DNA from: Psychrobacillus psychrodurans
GTDB lineage: Bacteria > Bacillota > Bacilli > Bacillales_A > Planococcaceae
Assembly: GCA_900114885.1 (NCBI GenBank)
Contig: FOUN01000002.1
Coordinates: 248,001-312,000 of the forward strand
Reading direction: 5' to 3'
Length of the DNA stretch: 64,000 bases
In this document: positions 1-8,077 of the stretch, one piece after another
How the letters are laid out: each line of letters starts with the position of its first letter
Position numbering within the stretch: the stretch's first letter is position 1
Position numbers and translations under genes: made by a program
Notes under the pieces: generated by a model
What the model was told of the DNA's origin: nothing
The model's input: the letters and a program-made list of their open reading frames with translations, nothing else
Databases searched by the model: none

Positions 1-146
1 ATAGAAAGTACATTATCTCCAACGAACTCTCGAAATGCAGGGTCCATCCCTTTCCCTTTTTTATGCCCAGGAATGTGAAACTGGATTGGATGACGATTTC
101 GATGCTTTAGTAATGCATCGAATAATGGAGTTTCTAATTGTGACAA
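1..146 (-). CDS. speA: Orn/Lys/Arg decarboxylase (SpeA-like), N-terminal fragment
   Basis: Only the first 48 or so codons are inside the window; the gene runs off the left edge. The translation contains FHIPGHKKGKGMDP followed by FREFVGDN, the N-terminal signature of PLP-dependent ornithine/lysine/arginine decarboxylases of the SpeA/YaaO type, which make polyamine precursors. The chosen start is the TTG at 146-144, 8 nt after an AGGTGG ribosome binding site. The nearby ATG at 153 is in a frame that stops early. In B. subtilis, speA lies next to yktA, and yktA follows here, which favours SpeA (arginine decarboxylase). The substrate cannot be read from the fragment. Confidence 0.75.
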   Translation of the reverse strand, partial: MSQLETPLFDALLKHRNRHPIQFHIPGHKKGKGMDPAFREFVGDNVLS

Positions 147-283
147 CGTTCATACCACCTCTAGTTAGAATTTATAAAACAAAAGAAATTATAGCACTTC
201 AATAGCTGTAATACTATCAAAATCATTGTAATTTGTATCAATAGAGTAATTTCATTAGACTATTAATATAAGGAGGGGGAAGA

Positions 284-1240
284 ATGGCTTTTCAAACAAG
301 GGTTACAGAATTATTAAGTACAAAGCTTCCAATCGTTCAAGGAGGACTTGCTTATCTAGCGTATTCTGATTTGTGTGCAGCTGTTTCAAACGCTGGAGGA
401 TTAGGACAAGTAACTGCCATGAGTTTAAAAACGCCACAAGAGTTGCGAGAAGAAATACTAAAAGTACGAAAGCTGACTGAAAAACCATTTGGTGTGAATT
501 TTGCAATTGGCCAAACTGGGAGACCTTATGAGCATATGTTGCAAGTAGCTATTGAGGAAGAGGTTCCAGTAATATCGATGACAGGAGGAAATCCAGCTCC
601 TATTTTAGAAAAACTCGCTAATACTTCGATTAAAAAACTAGTCTTAGTTGCTGCTAAACGACAAGCTCAAAAAGCCGAGCAACTTGGTGCGGATGCAGTT
701 ATGGTAGTAGGGCATGAAGGTGGAGGGCATCTTGGAAGAGATGATATCGGATCTATGGTATTAATCCCTCAAGTGGTGGATGCTGTGTCGATACCCGTCA
801 TCGCTTCTGGTGGTATCGCAGATGGCAGAGGATGGATGGCTGCTCATGCACTTGGAGCCGAAGGTATTGAAATGGGTACTAGATTCATCGCCACAAAAGA
901 ATGTGTGCATGCTTCATCTGCTTATAAAAATTCATTAATAAAGAGCGAAGAAATGGATACTGTAATTATTAAGAAATCGCTTGGTGCACCTGCAAGGGCC
1001 ATAAAAAGTAGTTGGACAGATTCTATTTTAAGTATTGAAAGTGAAAATGTAACATATGATGCTCTTAAGGATTACATTAGTGGAGAAGCGAATAAGCGAT
1101 TCATTTACGAAGGTGATGAAGAGAAGGGATTCGGTTGGGCTGGCCAGTCGGTAGGGTTCATCAAAGATATACCTTCCGTACAAGAATTATTCGATCGTAT
1201 GGAAATACAAGCAATGGACATTCGAAATAAGTGGAAATAG
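284..1240 (+). CDS. Nitronate monooxygenase / FabK-like FMN enzyme
   Basis: A 318-residue TIM-barrel flavoprotein of the 2-nitropropane dioxygenase family. Visible motifs are PIVQGGLAYLAY at the N-terminus, GHEGGGHLGR around residue 145 (the conserved His-bearing FMN loop), ASGGIADGRG near 175 and GAEGIEMGTRF near 190, the phosphate-binding segment. Members oxidise alkyl nitronates; some relatives (FabK) are enoyl-ACP reductases, and sequence alone does not separate them fully. An AGGAGGGGG ribosome binding site lies 5 nt before the ATG. The gene sits between speA and yktA, where B. subtilis has no such gene, so it looks like a lineage-specific insertion. It is probably co-transcribed with yktA, 16 nt downstream. 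Confidence 0.85.
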   Translation: MAFQTRVTELLSTKLPIVQGGLAYLAYSDLCAAVSNAGGLGQVTAMSLKTPQELREEILKVRKLTEKPFGVNFAIGQTGRPYEHMLQVAIEEEVPVISMTGGNPAPILEKLANTSIKKLVLVAAKRQAQKAEQLGADAVMVVGHEGGGHLGRDDIGSMVLIPQVVDAVSIPVIASGGIADGRGWMAAHALGAEGIEMGTRFIATKECVHASSAYKNSLIKSEEMDTVIIKKSLGAPARAIKSSWTDSILSIESENVTYDALKDYISGEANKRFIYEGDEEKGFGWAGQSVGFIKDIPSVQELFDRMEIQAMDIRNKWK

Positions 1241-1256
1241 AAGGAGGTAGTAATAC

Positions 1257-1526
1257 ATGGAATACACATACCCTTTTTCATTGGATTGGTCGACAGAAGA
1301 AATCGTGGATGTAGTACAATTTTTTGAATCAATAGAAAAAGCATATGAAAATGGAATCAAACGCGAAGAACTAATGAAAAGATACCGAAGATTTAAAGAA
1401 ATAGTACCTTCTATTGCGGAAGAAAAAACGTATTTTCGTGAATTTGAAAAAGAAAGTGGTTATGTAAGCTTTCCTATTATTAAAAAGATGAAGGAGCAAT
1501 CAGACGGCACCATCATCAAGGGTTAA
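1257..1526 (+). CDS. yktA: YktA, UPF0223 family protein
   Basis: An 89-residue acidic and basic mixed soluble protein. Its start, YPFSLDWSTEEI, and the internal RYRRFKEIVPSIAEEK segment are typical of the UPF0223/YktA family, which is about 85-90 residues long. No catalytic motif is visible and the function is unknown. An AAGGAGG site lies 9 nt upstream of the ATG. It follows the nitronate monooxygenase gene closely and ends at a bidirectional hairpin terminator, facing convergent yktB, as in B. subtilis. Confidence 0.85.
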   Translation: MEYTYPFSLDWSTEEIVDVVQFFESIEKAYENGIKREELMKRYRRFKEIVPSIAEEKTYFREFEKESGYVSFPIIKKMKEQSDGTIIKG

Positions 1527-1531
1527 AAAAT

Positions 1532-1559
1532 ACCTCCTATACTGAAAAGTATAGGAGGT
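1532..1559. terminator. Bidirectional hairpin terminator between yktA and yktB
   Basis: A perfect 12-bp stem (ACCTCCTATACT with its complement) closes a GAAA tetraloop. A run of A on the left gives a T-run for the minus-strand gene yktB. It serves convergent genes on both sides. Confidence 0.85.
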
Positions 1560-1564
1560 GCATA

Positions 1565-2194
1565 TTATTTCATGTGGACCATCGTTTTATATATTGGCAA
1601 TAAATGATCAAATGTTTCTTCTGCAAGTTCCAAGAAATCTTCTTCAGTAAGTTTTACAGCTTCTTCTCTACTAATATGACGGCCAACTAAAAATTCTGCC
1701 TTTTTTACATCTTTTAAACGAACCAGTAGTTGTTCAAGGCCATCTTTCTTTTCTTTTTTTAGCAAAGAGGCTTCAGGCTTCATATGATCTCCAGAAACAA
1801 TAAAATCTGCGGGCAATTTGTTAAATAATCCTTTTTTCTTTAATAACCGTTCAGCAATAGCTACTTTATCGGGTGCCTCATAAATAACAGCTAATATGAT
1901 GAAAGCGTGGCTACCCCACAGTCCTATTTGGAAGTGTGGTAGAGCTTTATATCCTCTCTTATAAGGTGCAAATGCGACCCAACTATCTTTTGGAGGATTA
2001 ACCGAACGTCTTGCATGCTTAGCTACATGGGGATAATATTCTTGTCCAAGTATTGTAGAAAAATAATGACTATAATGACCGCCTAACTCCTCAAATTTCG
2101 GTCTAATTTTTTCGATTAATCCAGCCATTCTGTTTTCAAGTCCATCTATTTGAAAGACATCAAAATCTTCAACTGTCCAAAAAGTTTTGCTCAT
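1565..2194 (-). CDS. yktB: YktB, UPF0637/DUF1054 family protein
   Basis: A 209-residue protein matching the usual length of the YktB family. Recognisable segments are FWTVEDFDVFQIDGLENRM at the start, PKDSWVAFAPYKRGYKALPHFQIGLW near residue 70 and FIVSGDHMKPEA near 130. The family has structures but no settled biochemical role. The start follows a GAAAGGAG site. The gene converges on yktA and is flanked by ykzI in the opposite orientation, the same arrangement as in B. subtilis. Confidence 0.88.
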   Translation of the reverse strand: MSKTFWTVEDFDVFQIDGLENRMAGLIEKIRPKFEELGGHYSHYFSTILGQEYYPHVAKHARRSVNPPKDSWVAFAPYKRGYKALPHFQIGLWGSHAFIILAVIYEAPDKVAIAERLLKKKGLFNKLPADFIVSGDHMKPEASLLKKEKKDGLEQLLVRLKDVKKAEFLVGRHISREEAVKLTEEDFLELAEETFDHLLPIYKTMVHMK

Positions 2195-2351
2195 ATGTAA
2201 ACTCCTTTCAACTTCTATGTTTATTTTATAGGAAATTTGGGTAAAAATCTTGTAAGTAGTATTTTTCAGTAGACATTATTTATATGGTAGCATATTTTAT
2301 TGTAAAGAATCTTCTGAATATTACGATATAAAATAAGAAGGGGTGGTTGTG

Positions 2352-2549
2352 ATGAGACAGGTAGTGCATATTATTCGTAAGGAAGACATGGAAAAAGAGA
2401 AAATTCAAACACTAAAAATGGAGTTAGATTATGAGTTAGCGACCTTATTTGACGCAATGACAAATAAAAATGAAAAAGAGATAAGTGCTTCTAAAAATCG
2501 ATTAGCTGAAATTCACCAGCTTTTGGAGGAACTAAATGCTCTCGATTAA
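2352..2549 (+). CDS. ykzI: YkzI-like small protein
   Basis: A 65-residue, highly charged, probably helical protein with no membrane segment. It was assigned mainly by position, because ykzI (64 residues) occupies the same slot between yktB and suhB in B. subtilis. The ATG at 2352 was chosen because AAGGGGTGG ends 5 nt upstream; the GTG codons further upstream overlap that site. Two short helices joined at about residue 40 resemble the Spo0E-like fold in composition, but the diagnostic SQELD motif is not present. The function is unknown. Confidence 0.7.
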   Translation: MRQVVHIIRKEDMEKEKIQTLKMELDYELATLFDAMTNKNEKEISASKNRLAEIHQLLEELNALD

Positions 2550-2573
2550 TGTTTCCATCATAGGAGTACCTTA

Positions 2574-2610
2574 AAAAACACCTGCTAATGAAAAGACAGC
2601 CGGTGTTTTT
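2574..2610 (+). terminator. Rho-independent terminator of ykzI
   Basis: AAAAACACC pairs with GGTGTTTTT around an internal GCT/AGC pairing, and a T-rich tract follows. It separates ykzI from suhB. Confidence 0.8.
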
Positions 2611-2653
2611 TTCTTTATACTAAAAGTATAGGTGTTAAGAAGGGGTGGAACGA

Positions 2654-3460
2654 TTGGATATATACAAGCTTGATACATATGCAAAGTCGTTAATAAAGGA
2701 AGCGGCATATAACATTAAAACTTCTCTGACTTCCGAACTCATCATTGAATCGAAGTCAGAGGCAAATGATCTAGTCACTAATATAGATAAAGAGACAGAA
2801 AAATTTTTTATAAAGCATATTAAAGCAGATTTTGCAGAGCACCGAATATTTGGAGAAGAAGGATTTGGAGATGACATAAAGGATTTAAGTGGTTTTGTAT
2901 GGTTACTTGATCCAATAGATGGAACAACAAATTTCATTCATCAAAAACAAAATTTTGCTATATCATTGGGAATATATAAGGATGGAGTAGGAATCCTAGG
3001 ATATATATATAATGTTATGGAAGATACATTACTTAGTGGGTCCTTAAACGGTGGCGCATATTTGGATGATTTGCGTTTGCCAAAGTTAGGTGCTTCTTCG
3101 GTTGAGGAGGCAGTTGTTGGTATAAATGCAAGATGGGCAGTGCCAAATAGATATGTACATCATGAAGGGATGGTGAACTTACTTAAAACCGTCAGAGGTA
3201 CTAGGTCACTTGGATCAGCAGCAATCGAAATATCTTATGTAGCGACTGGAAAGTTAGATGCTTATATATCTATGCGATTATCACCTTGGGATATAGCCGG
3301 AGGAATGGTCATAGCAAAAGAAGTAGGGGCAATTGCTACTAATTTAGCATTTGAGCATCTAGATTTACTAGATGCTGATAGCTTTATCGTATCCAAACCA
3401 GGATTACATGAACAATTATTGACAGATTATATTCAAATAAAACAAAATCCAGCAGATTAA
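2654..3460 (+). CDS. suhB: Inositol monophosphatase family protein (SuhB/YktC)
   Basis: A 268-residue Mg2+-dependent phosphatase of the inositol monophosphatase family. It carries all three metal-site motifs: GEEG (about residue 67), DPIDGTTNF (about 88) and the C-terminal WDIAGGMVIAKEVG (about 210). It hydrolyses inositol-1-phosphate or related phosphomonoesters in the cytoplasm. The start is placed at TTG 2654 because AGGGGTGG ends 5 nt before it. A GTG at 2645 is inside that ribosome binding site and so is unlikely. The position downstream of ykzI matches yktC of B. subtilis. Confidence 0.9.
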   Translation: MDIYKLDTYAKSLIKEAAYNIKTSLTSELIIESKSEANDLVTNIDKETEKFFIKHIKADFAEHRIFGEEGFGDDIKDLSGFVWLLDPIDGTTNFIHQKQNFAISLGIYKDGVGILGYIYNVMEDTLLSGSLNGGAYLDDLRLPKLGASSVEEAVVGINARWAVPNRYVHHEGMVNLLKTVRGTRSLGSAAIEISYVATGKLDAYISMRLSPWDIAGGMVIAKEVGAIATNLAFEHLDLLDADSFIVSKPGLHEQLLTDYIQIKQNPAD

Positions 3461-3470
3461 ATCCTGCTGG
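3449..3470. terminator. Short hairpin between convergent suhB and ylaF
   Basis: CCAGCAG pairs with CTGCTGG across an 8-nt loop, overlapping the suhB stop codon. It lacks a long T-run, so its efficiency is uncertain. Confidence 0.45.
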
Positions 3471-3484
3471 AAAGGAATAGGCAT

Positions 3485-3670
3485 TTAAAGTAAGCCTGCG
3501 TCGCGCATTTTTTTCTTTGTTTTGAAACCAAATCCCATAATGACGAACAATAAAATAAGGAATACAAAAATAAGTGGAATATTCCGCAGTGCAATAGCAA
3601 TTCCGACAAGTGCCATTGATAAAATTGCACCTAAAGAATATAGTACGAAAATCCATTTAATATGACCCAA
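3485..3670 (-). CDS. ylaF: YlaF, DUF5325 small membrane protein
   Basis: A 61-residue protein with two hydrophobic helices (roughly residues 5-24 and 31-50) and a basic KTKKKMRD tail, as in YlaF of B. subtilis (62 residues). The start is TTG 3670, 8 nt after a GGAGG site. A longer reading would begin inside that site. It lies directly upstream of and divergent from typA. The function is unknown; it is probably an integral membrane protein. Confidence 0.8.
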   Translation of the reverse strand: MGHIKWIFVLYSLGAILSMALVGIAIALRNIPLIFVFLILLFVIMGFGFKTKKKMRDAGLL

Positions 3671-3724
3671 AATAATTACCTCCAAAATAAATGATAAAAA
3701 ATAATATTACTTTAGTTTCACTTG

Positions 3725-3733
3725 TGATATAAT
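3725..3733 (+). promoter_or_regulatory. Extended minus-10 promoter of typA
   Basis: TGATATAAT is a perfect extended minus-10 (TGn plus TATAAT) 42 nt before the typA start. No good minus-35 is seen, as is common for extended minus-10 promoters. Confidence 0.6.
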
Positions 3734-3774
3734 AACACAGTTATGGACTCGAAAAAAGAATATGGAGTGGAAAT

Positions 3775-5622
3775 ATGACAAATATACGTCAAGATTTAAG
3801 AAACATTGCAATTATAGCACACGTTGACCATGGGAAAACGACATTAGTCGACCAATTATTAAAACAGTCAGGTACTTTTCGTACAAATGAACATGTTGAT
3901 GAAAGAGCCATGGACTCGAATGATATAGAGCGTGAACGCGGTATTACAATTTTAGCAAAAAACACTGCGGTCAATTATAATGGAACGCGTATTAACATCC
4001 TTGATACGCCTGGACATGCTGACTTCGGTGGAGAAGTAGAACGTATTTTAAAAATGGTAGATGGCGTTTTACTTGTTGTCGATGCATATGAAGGGTGTAT
4101 GCCTCAAACACGTTTTGTATTGAAAAAAGCGTTAGAACAAAAATTAACACCAATCGTAGTAGTAAACAAAGTAGATAAAGATTCAGCTCGTCCACTAGAG
4201 GTAGTAGATGAAGTTCTAGAATTGTTTATTGAATTAGGTGCAGATGAAGATCAACTAGAATTCCCAGTTGTTTATGCTTCAGGTGTAAACGGGACTGCTT
4301 CTTTAAATGATGATCCTTCTAAACAAGAAGAAGATATGAAATGTCTATTCGAAATGATTATCTCAGCGATTCCAGCACCAATTGATAACTCTGATGAGCC
4401 ATTACAATTCCAAGTAGCACTATTGGACTACAATGACTATGTTGGACGTATTGGTATTGGTCGTGTATTCCGTGGGACAATCGAGGTTGGGCAACAAATT
4501 TCATTAATGAAATTAGACGGTTCCGTTAAGAACTATCGTGTTACAAAATTATTCGGTTTCTTCGGTTTAAAACGTGAAGAAATTCAGTCAGCTAAAGCAG
4601 GAGATTTGATCGCGGTGTCAGGTATGGAACAAATCAATGTTGGTGAAACAGTATGCCCTACAGATCACCCTGATGCGTTAACTCCGTTACGTATTGATGA
4701 GCCAACTTTACAAATGACATTCTTAGTAAATAACTCACCTTTTGCTGGTCGCGAAGGTAAATGGGTTACTTCACGTAAAATTGAAGAGCGCCTACGTTCT
4801 CAACTAGAAACAGACGTTTCTCTACGTGTTGAAGATACAGAATCTCCAGATGCATGGACTGTTTCTGGTCGTGGAGAGCTTCATTTGTCGATTTTAATCG
4901 AAAACATGCGTCGTGAAGGTTACGAGCTACAGGTTTCTAAACCAAAAGTTATTATACGTGAAATTGACGGTAAAAAATGTGAGCCAATCGAAAGAGTACA
5001 AATTGATGTGCCAGAAGACGCTGTAGGCTCTATTATTGAATCGATGGGTACACGTAAAGGTGAAATGATTGACATGGTCAACAATGGTAATGGCCAAGTT
5101 CGTCTAATTTTTATGGTGCCAGCTCGTGGATTAATTGGATATACAACAGAATTCATGTCCTTAACTAAAGGTTTCGGTATCATTAACCATACGTTTGATA
5201 GCTATCAACCAGTAGTTTCCGGTCGTGTTGGAGGACGTCACCAAGGTGTTCTTGTATCAATGGAAACTGGTAAAGCAACAACTTATGGTATGATGCAAGT
5301 GGAAGATCGCGGGACATTATTCCTTGAACCAGGTACTGAGATTTATGAAGGTATGATCGTTGGGGAAAATACTCGTGATGCTGATATCACTGTAAATATA
5401 ACGAAAATGAAACAAAAAACTAACATTCGTTCAGCTAATAAAGACCAAACTAATGTTATTAAAAGACCTCGTATTTTGACACTTGAGGAAGCTATTGAGT
5501 ATTTAGGTGATGATGAGTATCTAGAAATTACACCTGAGTCTATTCGTCTACGTAAACAAATTCTAGAGAAGAATGAACGTGAACGTGTTACGAAGAAAAA
5601 GAAAAATGCAGAACTTGAATAG
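3775..5622 (+). CDS. typA: Ribosome-associated GTPase TypA/BipA
   Basis: A 615-residue translational GTPase. The G domain has the P-loop [10 protein letters not shown] (residues 15-24), the switch region ERGITI, the G3 motif [11 protein letters not shown] and the G4 motif NKVDKD. EF-G-like domains II, III and V and the TypA-specific C-terminal domain follow. The length equals the family norm (about 610). It binds the 70S ribosome and supports 50S assembly and growth at low temperature. A GGAG site precedes the ATG. ylaH follows by 21 nt, suggesting a typA-ylaH operon. Confidence 0.97.
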   Translation: MTNIRQDLRNIAIIAHVDHGKTTLVDQLLKQSGTFRTNEHVDERAMDSNDIERERGITILAKNTAVNYNGTRINILDTPGHADFGGEVERILKMVDGVLLVVDAYEGCMPQTRFVLKKALEQKLTPIVVVNKVDKDSARPLEVVDEVLELFIELGADEDQLEFPVVYASGVNGTASLNDDPSKQEEDMKCLFEMIISAIPAPIDNSDEPLQFQVALLDYNDYVGRIGIGRVFRGTIEVGQQISLMKLDGSVKNYRVTKLFGFFGLKREEIQSAKAGDLIAVSGMEQINVGETVCPTDHPDALTPLRIDEPTLQMTFLVNNSPFAGREGKWVTSRKIEERLRSQLETDVSLRVEDTESPDAWTVSGRGELHLSILIENMRREGYELQVSKPKVIIREIDGKKCEPIERVQIDVPEDAVGSIIESMGTRKGEMIDMVNNGNGQVRLIFMVPARGLIGYTTEFMSLTKGFGIINHTFDSYQPVVSGRVGGRHQGVLVSMETGKATTYGMMQVEDRGTLFLEPGTEIYEGMIVGENTRDADITVNITKMKQKTNIRSANKDQTNVIKRPRILTLEEAIEYLGDDEYLEITPESIRLRKQILEKNERERVTKKKKNAELE

Positions 5623-5643
5623 AAACTGAAAGGGTGAATAACC

Positions 5644-5970
5644 TTGGAGGAAAAGCAATTCGTATTTGGTAGAATGTCTAGTATAGCGAGATATATTTAT
5701 GAGGTTATGCCAAATTTCGATATAGCTGGTTATGTGCTATTTGTTTTAATTTTCTTGCTTTCTGTGCTTGTGTACAAGCTTGGATTTGCAAAGAAATTGC
5801 GTTTTAGTCAAAATGTTGTAATTTACGTATTCTTGTTATTAGGATGCTTAATGTTGACGTTCCTCGCGTTTTTCCTTCCTGTTGTGGAAGGGTTAATCGT
5901 GGCAGCATTGATTTTAATTATTTACAAAATACGCTTACGACTTGAGAAAAAACAAAGCTCGACTACTTAA
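5644..5970 (+). CDS. ylaH: YlaH-like membrane protein
   Basis: A 108-residue protein with three hydrophobic segments (about residues 27-43, 56-74 and 78-96) and a basic C-terminus, matching the YlaH family in length and position behind typA. The start is the TTG at 5644, 7 nt after an AAGGGTG site. The ATG at 5674 has no site at a workable distance. The function is unknown. It ends at a strong terminator. Confidence 0.8.
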   Translation: MEEKQFVFGRMSSIARYIYEVMPNFDIAGYVLFVLIFLLSVLVYKLGFAKKLRFSQNVVIYVFLLLGCLMLTFLAFFLPVVEGLIVAALILIIYKIRLRLEKKQSSTT

Positions 5971-5985
5971 ATGTAGTTGAGCTTT
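5954..5985 (+). terminator. Terminator of typA-ylaH
   Basis: AAAGCTCGACTAC pairs with GTAGTTGAGCTTT (one G-T pair) around a 6-nt loop, followed by a T-rich tract. The stem overlaps the end of ylaH. Confidence 0.85.
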
Positions 5986-6064
5986 TTCTTTTTTTTAAAA
6001 ATGAGCAAAATATGTGAAAGCACTGATTAAGGGGAAATACTTAACAAAAATTCAGTCATATACC

Positions 6065-6254
6065 GCTGATTTTCGTTTCAGGCGGACGTTTTCTGCAGGC
6101 GAGGCCAAGCTCCCTCGGTGCAGAAGGACACTATAATCGAATTTTCGACACAAAAATTTGAGTTACTTGCCTTTGTTCAAATAAAAGCTTCCGCTGGGTC
6201 TCGACTTTTTCGCTAATCCCTCTGGAGTTCCTGGCTTACACTACAATCAATTAA
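6065..6254 (+). repeat. Dispersed GC-rich element, module R1, degenerate copy
   Basis: Starts with GCTGATTTTCGTTTCAGGCG and ends near CACTACAATCAA, like the copies at 12811, 27507 and 44495. It is richer in G and C than the flanking DNA. This copy has diverged and has an AT-rich middle. It is the first block of the gene-free interval between ylaH and ylaI. There is no open reading frame with coding character in it. Confidence 0.75.
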
Positions 6255-6399
6255 GTAAGTAGCTATTATTTATGGGATGCAGGATAATCTAAAGGAACTA
6301 TCCATTGCAGTCGACCCCGGAGTAGAAAACAACTAAGTATTTCAATTCTACACATTAAGGTTTTGAAGGAAAAAATAATTTGGATATATTATCCACTTC

Positions 6400-6516
6400 A
6401 CAAGTAAAAGGTATTAGATGGCAAGTAAACATAGACTAAGAGCAAGTAAATAATACATGACCGCAAGTAAGCCAGTGATGGAAGCAAGCAAGTAAACAAT
6501 CGATGAGAGAAAGTAA
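6400..6516 (+). repeat. 21-bp periodic GCAAGTAA array, module R2 (copy 1)
   Basis: GCAAGTAA or a one-base variant begins at 6400 (ACAAGTAA), 6421, 6442, 6463, 6488 and 6509 (GAAAGTAA). The spacing is 21 bp throughout except at 6484-6488, where GCAA is duplicated and adds 4 bp. The 13 bases between units differ from one another but match the same-numbered unit of the arrays at 41111 and 60361. This makes it a dispersed array rather than independent motifs. Confidence 0.9.
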
Positions 6517-6556
6517 AGATAAAATAGGCTCAAATCATTCGTAAATGATAAGAAAA

Positions 6557-6836
6557 TAGTTGGTATCTATTGTATAGAGTTTGTGATAGTGCTCCCGAAA
6601 TTGTATCTTCGAGAGCTTCATCTATGAATAAGAAAGCATCTTTTCTCTAGTTGTCAAATAAGATTACCGAAAAAAGGATGCTGGTTGATTGTGACTGACA
6701 TCACAACCAACCAGCATCCCTAAAAATTAATTCGGTAATAATATAACAAAACAGCTACCTAAAGCACTTCCGAAATAATAAAAACAGGTTTTGGCCTGAA
6801 AAGACTGAGTGTTTAAAGCCAGCTTTTCGTATAATT
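6557..6836 (+). repeat. Structured intergenic element, module R3 (copy 1)
   Basis: Contains a GCTCCCGAA / TTCGAGAGC hairpin (6591-6617), the shared segment AAGATTACCGAAAAA, then a 19-bp stem with one mismatch (6676-6694 with 6701-6719, 6-nt loop). ATTACCGAA before the stem can pair with TTCGGTAAT after it. The tail segment CTAAAGCACTTCCGAA and the AACAGGTTTTG core recur in other copies. It ends 5 bases before the ylaI stop codon. It may be a transcribed structured RNA or a non-coding mobile repeat. Confidence 0.7.
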
Positions 6837-6840
6837 AATA

Positions 6841-7044
6841 TTAAAACTCGTTTTCAATTAGTCGTGAACTCTTGTAAAAAATGAACTTTCCGGTTGCAAG
6901 ACGACGGTTAGTTCTTTCTTCAATACGGTCATGACAATCTGGACACATATACGTGTGAATTGGGCGATTTCTCAGCTTCTTAGCCAGTGGTAAATCATTT
7001 GGAAGTTCATCAATTCGATCGCAAATGGCACATTGTACTTTCAT
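6841..7044 (-). CDS. ylaI: YlaI, DUF2197 zinc-ribbon protein
   Basis: A 67-residue protein with two CxxC pairs, CAIC near residue 5 and CPDC near 34, forming a zinc ribbon, followed by HDRIEERTNRR. The length and motif match YlaI of B. subtilis. The role is unknown; zinc-ribbon proteins of this size often bind nucleic acid or protein. The ATG at 7044 follows AGGAGATGT. It is transcribed with the unknown gene upstream (7056-7556), separated by only 11 nt. Confidence 0.85.
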   Translation of the reverse strand: MKVQCAICDRIDELPNDLPLAKKLRNRPIHTYMCPDCHDRIEERTNRRLATGKFIFYKSSRLIENEF

Positions 7045-7055
7045 CTATACATCTC

Positions 7056-7556
7056 CTATTCTACACGAAACGCTGTGACAGATTTTATCGGAGTATTAAT
7101 ATTTGATCCATCTTTTTTTAATATATGGACAGGGCCGTCCTCACGAAGTGGTTTCCCCTTATGGCTAAATTTTAATAATAACGTATCTAAATCTTCAAAA
7201 GAAAATATATGTTCATCCTCTGTCGTTTCGACCACAACTTTTGTTGCATTTGGCAATGGCTCAGAATTTAGGATAAATGGTTTCATATCAATTCCGAAAG
7301 TACTTGTTAGTGCTTTCGTACGGTCAAATTTTTTCTCAGTTTGTAAAGTTGGTGGATTTGTAGATCCTTCAATGATTTCACGGGACCAATGAGCTGATGT
7401 GACCTTAGTATACTCTTCTAGTTCATCTTTGTACTCATACTCACCAGAAAAAAACTCATCCAAATCGATTTTACGATCATCGAAAATCCAAACGGTAGGG
7501 TCTAACGTAATATTAAATTTAACTGCACCTTTAACTGGTATGATAAGTTCCAACAA
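7056..7556 (-). CDS. Conserved protein of unknown function
   Basis: A 166-residue soluble protein, not recognised with confidence. It opens with LIIPVKGAVKFNITLDPTVWIFDDRKID. The C-terminal stretch KGKPLREDGPVHILKKDGS, near residues 132-150, resembles the small beta-rich end of molybdopterin-binding oxidoreductase domains, but only loosely. There are no signal peptide, membrane helix or Cys motifs. The start is TTG 7556, with GAGGAGG 5 nt upstream; the next codon is also TTG. It forms a two-gene unit with ylaI and fills the place where B. subtilis has ylaJ-ylaM. Confidence 0.7.
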   Translation of the reverse strand: MLELIIPVKGAVKFNITLDPTVWIFDDRKIDLDEFFSGEYEYKDELEEYTKVTSAHWSREIIEGSTNPPTLQTEKKFDRTKALTSTFGIDMKPFILNSEPLPNATKVVVETTEDEHIFSFEDLDTLLLKFSHKGKPLREDGPVHILKKDGSNINTPIKSVTAFRVE

Positions 7557-7656
7557 AATTGCCTCCTCTAAACTATCTAATCATAATTAGTATACCTTTA
7601 AATTGAAAAGTTCTAAAGAATATTTAACTATTTCTATAAGTTAAATGAGAGAACAC

Positions 7657-7685
7657 TTGCAATTTTTCTGTTCAAAAGATACACT
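7657..7685 (+). promoter_or_regulatory. Candidate sigma-A promoter of ylaN
   Basis: TTGCAA and TACACT are separated by 17 bp, 45 nt upstream of the ylaN start. The matches are 4 of 6 in each hexamer. Confidence 0.45.
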
Positions 7686-7729
7686 TTAGGAGATAAATAA
7701 TTAGAAATTATAAAAATGGGGGCGTCCTC

Positions 7730-8011
7730 ATGGATACTAATATACAAATTTCGTATCAAGATAAGGCTTTAGAGCTTTTGAAAAAAGATGCAGAAAAGAT
7801 TGCACAGCTTATAAAAGTGCAGATGGATAACTTAACGATGCCTCAATGCCCTCTTTATGAAGAGGTTTTAGACACACAAATGTTTGGATTATCACGTGAA
7901 ATAGATTTTGCGGTAAAACTTGGCCTTTTAGAGAAAAGCGAAGGGAAAGAGATTATCGCTTCTCTTGAAAAAGAATTGTCTGTTTTACATGAGATTCATA
8001 CAGAAAGATAA
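7730..8011 (+). CDS. ylaN: YlaN, UPF0358 iron-homeostasis protein
   Basis: A 93-residue protein with the family's [19 protein letters not shown] start and the [30 protein letters not shown] core. In B. subtilis and Staphylococcus aureus, YlaN is needed under iron limitation, binds Fe(II) and acts with the Fur regulator; that role is taken from the family. A GGGGG site precedes the ATG. A terminator separates it from ftsW, so it appears to be monocistronic. Confidence 0.93.
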   Translation: MDTNIQISYQDKALELLKKDAEKIAQLIKVQMDNLTMPQCPLYEEVLDTQMFGLSREIDFAVKLGLLEKSEGKEIIASLEKELSVLHEIHTER

Positions 8012-8016
8012 TTATA

Positions 8017-8045
8017 AAACTCAAACAAACTAACTGTTTGAGTTT
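8017..8045 (+). terminator. Terminator of ylaN
   Basis: AAACTCAAACA pairs with TGTTTGAGTTT around a 7-nt loop, followed by eight T. Confidence 0.9.
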
Positions 8046-8077
8046 TTTTTCTATATAAAGAAATAGAGGTATAATAC

